A DNA stretch of 8,671 nt from Nocardioides sp. (lineage in GTDB: Bacteria; Actinomycetota; Actinomycetes; Propionibacteriales; Nocardioidaceae). The notes under the pieces are model-generated. The model had not been told where the DNA came from. It saw only the letters and a list, made by a program, of their open reading frames with translations, and ran no database searches. The stretch's first letter is position 1; the number at the start of each line of letters is the position of its first letter. This document shows, one piece after another, positions 8,498-8,671 of this stretch. The translations under genes were made by a program, and so were the position numbers. The DNA is taken from contig JAKDNC010000120.1 of NCBI GenBank assembly GCA_030452025.1, positions 1-8,671 of the forward strand, written 5' to 3'.

Positions 8498-8671
8498 ATG
8501 AGGAGAGTCATCGCCGTTGCTGCGGGCAGCTGGTTGTTGGTTGACCTGGCCCGTGTCTGGGCGCCGTCGCTGATCACGATCTTCGGCCAGGCTGCGTCGA
8601 CGCCCGCCGAGCTGATGGGTGCGTTCGCGCTCGCCTGTGTGGCGGCAGCGTTCGTGCCCTTGCTGGCCGTG
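8498..8671 (+). CDS. N-terminus of an unrecognised membrane or exported protein (3' partial)
   Basis: ATG 8498 opens a frame of 58 codons that reaches the window edge without a stop. The product begins MRRVIAVAAGSWLLVDLARV, with two Arg and then a hydrophobic stretch, as in a first membrane helix or uncleaved signal anchor. A polar loop (GQAASTPAELMG) follows, then a second hydrophobic stretch from about residue 42 (AFALACVAAAFVPLLAV). This suggests a multi-pass membrane protein. I do not recognise the family. It is divergent from the LON-domain gene and shares its 44-nt spacer. The opposite strand carries no convincing gene here. Confidence 0.7.
   Translation, partial: MRRVIAVAAGSWLLVDLARVWAPSLITIFGQAASTPAELMGAFALACVAAAFVPLLAV

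Overview
The window is high-GC DNA with short overlaps between genes and GTG/TTG starts. Its gene content matches an actinobacterial chromosome, and the style suggests a Nocardioides-like member of the Propionibacteriales; that placement is an inference from gene order and protein style, not a measured match. Nearly everything here is core housekeeping DNA. I see no mobile element, CRISPR array, tRNA, rRNA, prophage or toxin/defence island.

Layout. The + strand carries an lspA-rluA-dnaE neighbourhood, an order also found in other Actinobacteria such as Mycobacterium tuberculosis. It begins with a TraR/DksA-type zinc-finger protein whose long N-terminal tail is a histone H1-like Lys/Ala/Pro repeat (2-808, start outside the window). 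Next are lipoprotein signal peptidase LspA (about 781-1335) and an RluA-family pseudouridine synthase (1328-2257); these three genes overlap and look like one operon. After an 83-nt gap with two small hairpins comes a two-domain protein (2341-3054) that joins a GNAT acetyltransferase to an AroQ-type chorismate mutase domain. A 141-nt gap with a possible promoter and a 9-bp inverted repeat precedes dnaE (3196-6744), the replicative DNA polymerase III alpha subunit. A four-helix membrane protein (6734-7288) overlaps the end of dnaE.

The direction then switches. On the - strand a LON substrate-binding-domain protein (8453-7785) and a YbaK/EbsC-type Cys-tRNA deacylase (7785-7297) share one base in a TGATG junction and run convergently into the membrane-protein gene, with only 8 nt between the stop codons. 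A 44-nt divergent spacer separates the LON-domain gene from the start of a further membrane protein (8498 to the window edge).

Working together, the genes cover nucleoid or RNA-polymerase-associated regulation, lipoprotein maturation, rRNA modification, chromosome replication, tRNA quality control and probably proteostasis. The most unusual item is the GNAT-chorismate mutase fusion. By hand alignment it keeps six active-site residues of the E. coli mutase but appears to lack the C-terminal Gln/Glu. The second is the modular H1-like tail on the DksA-type protein.
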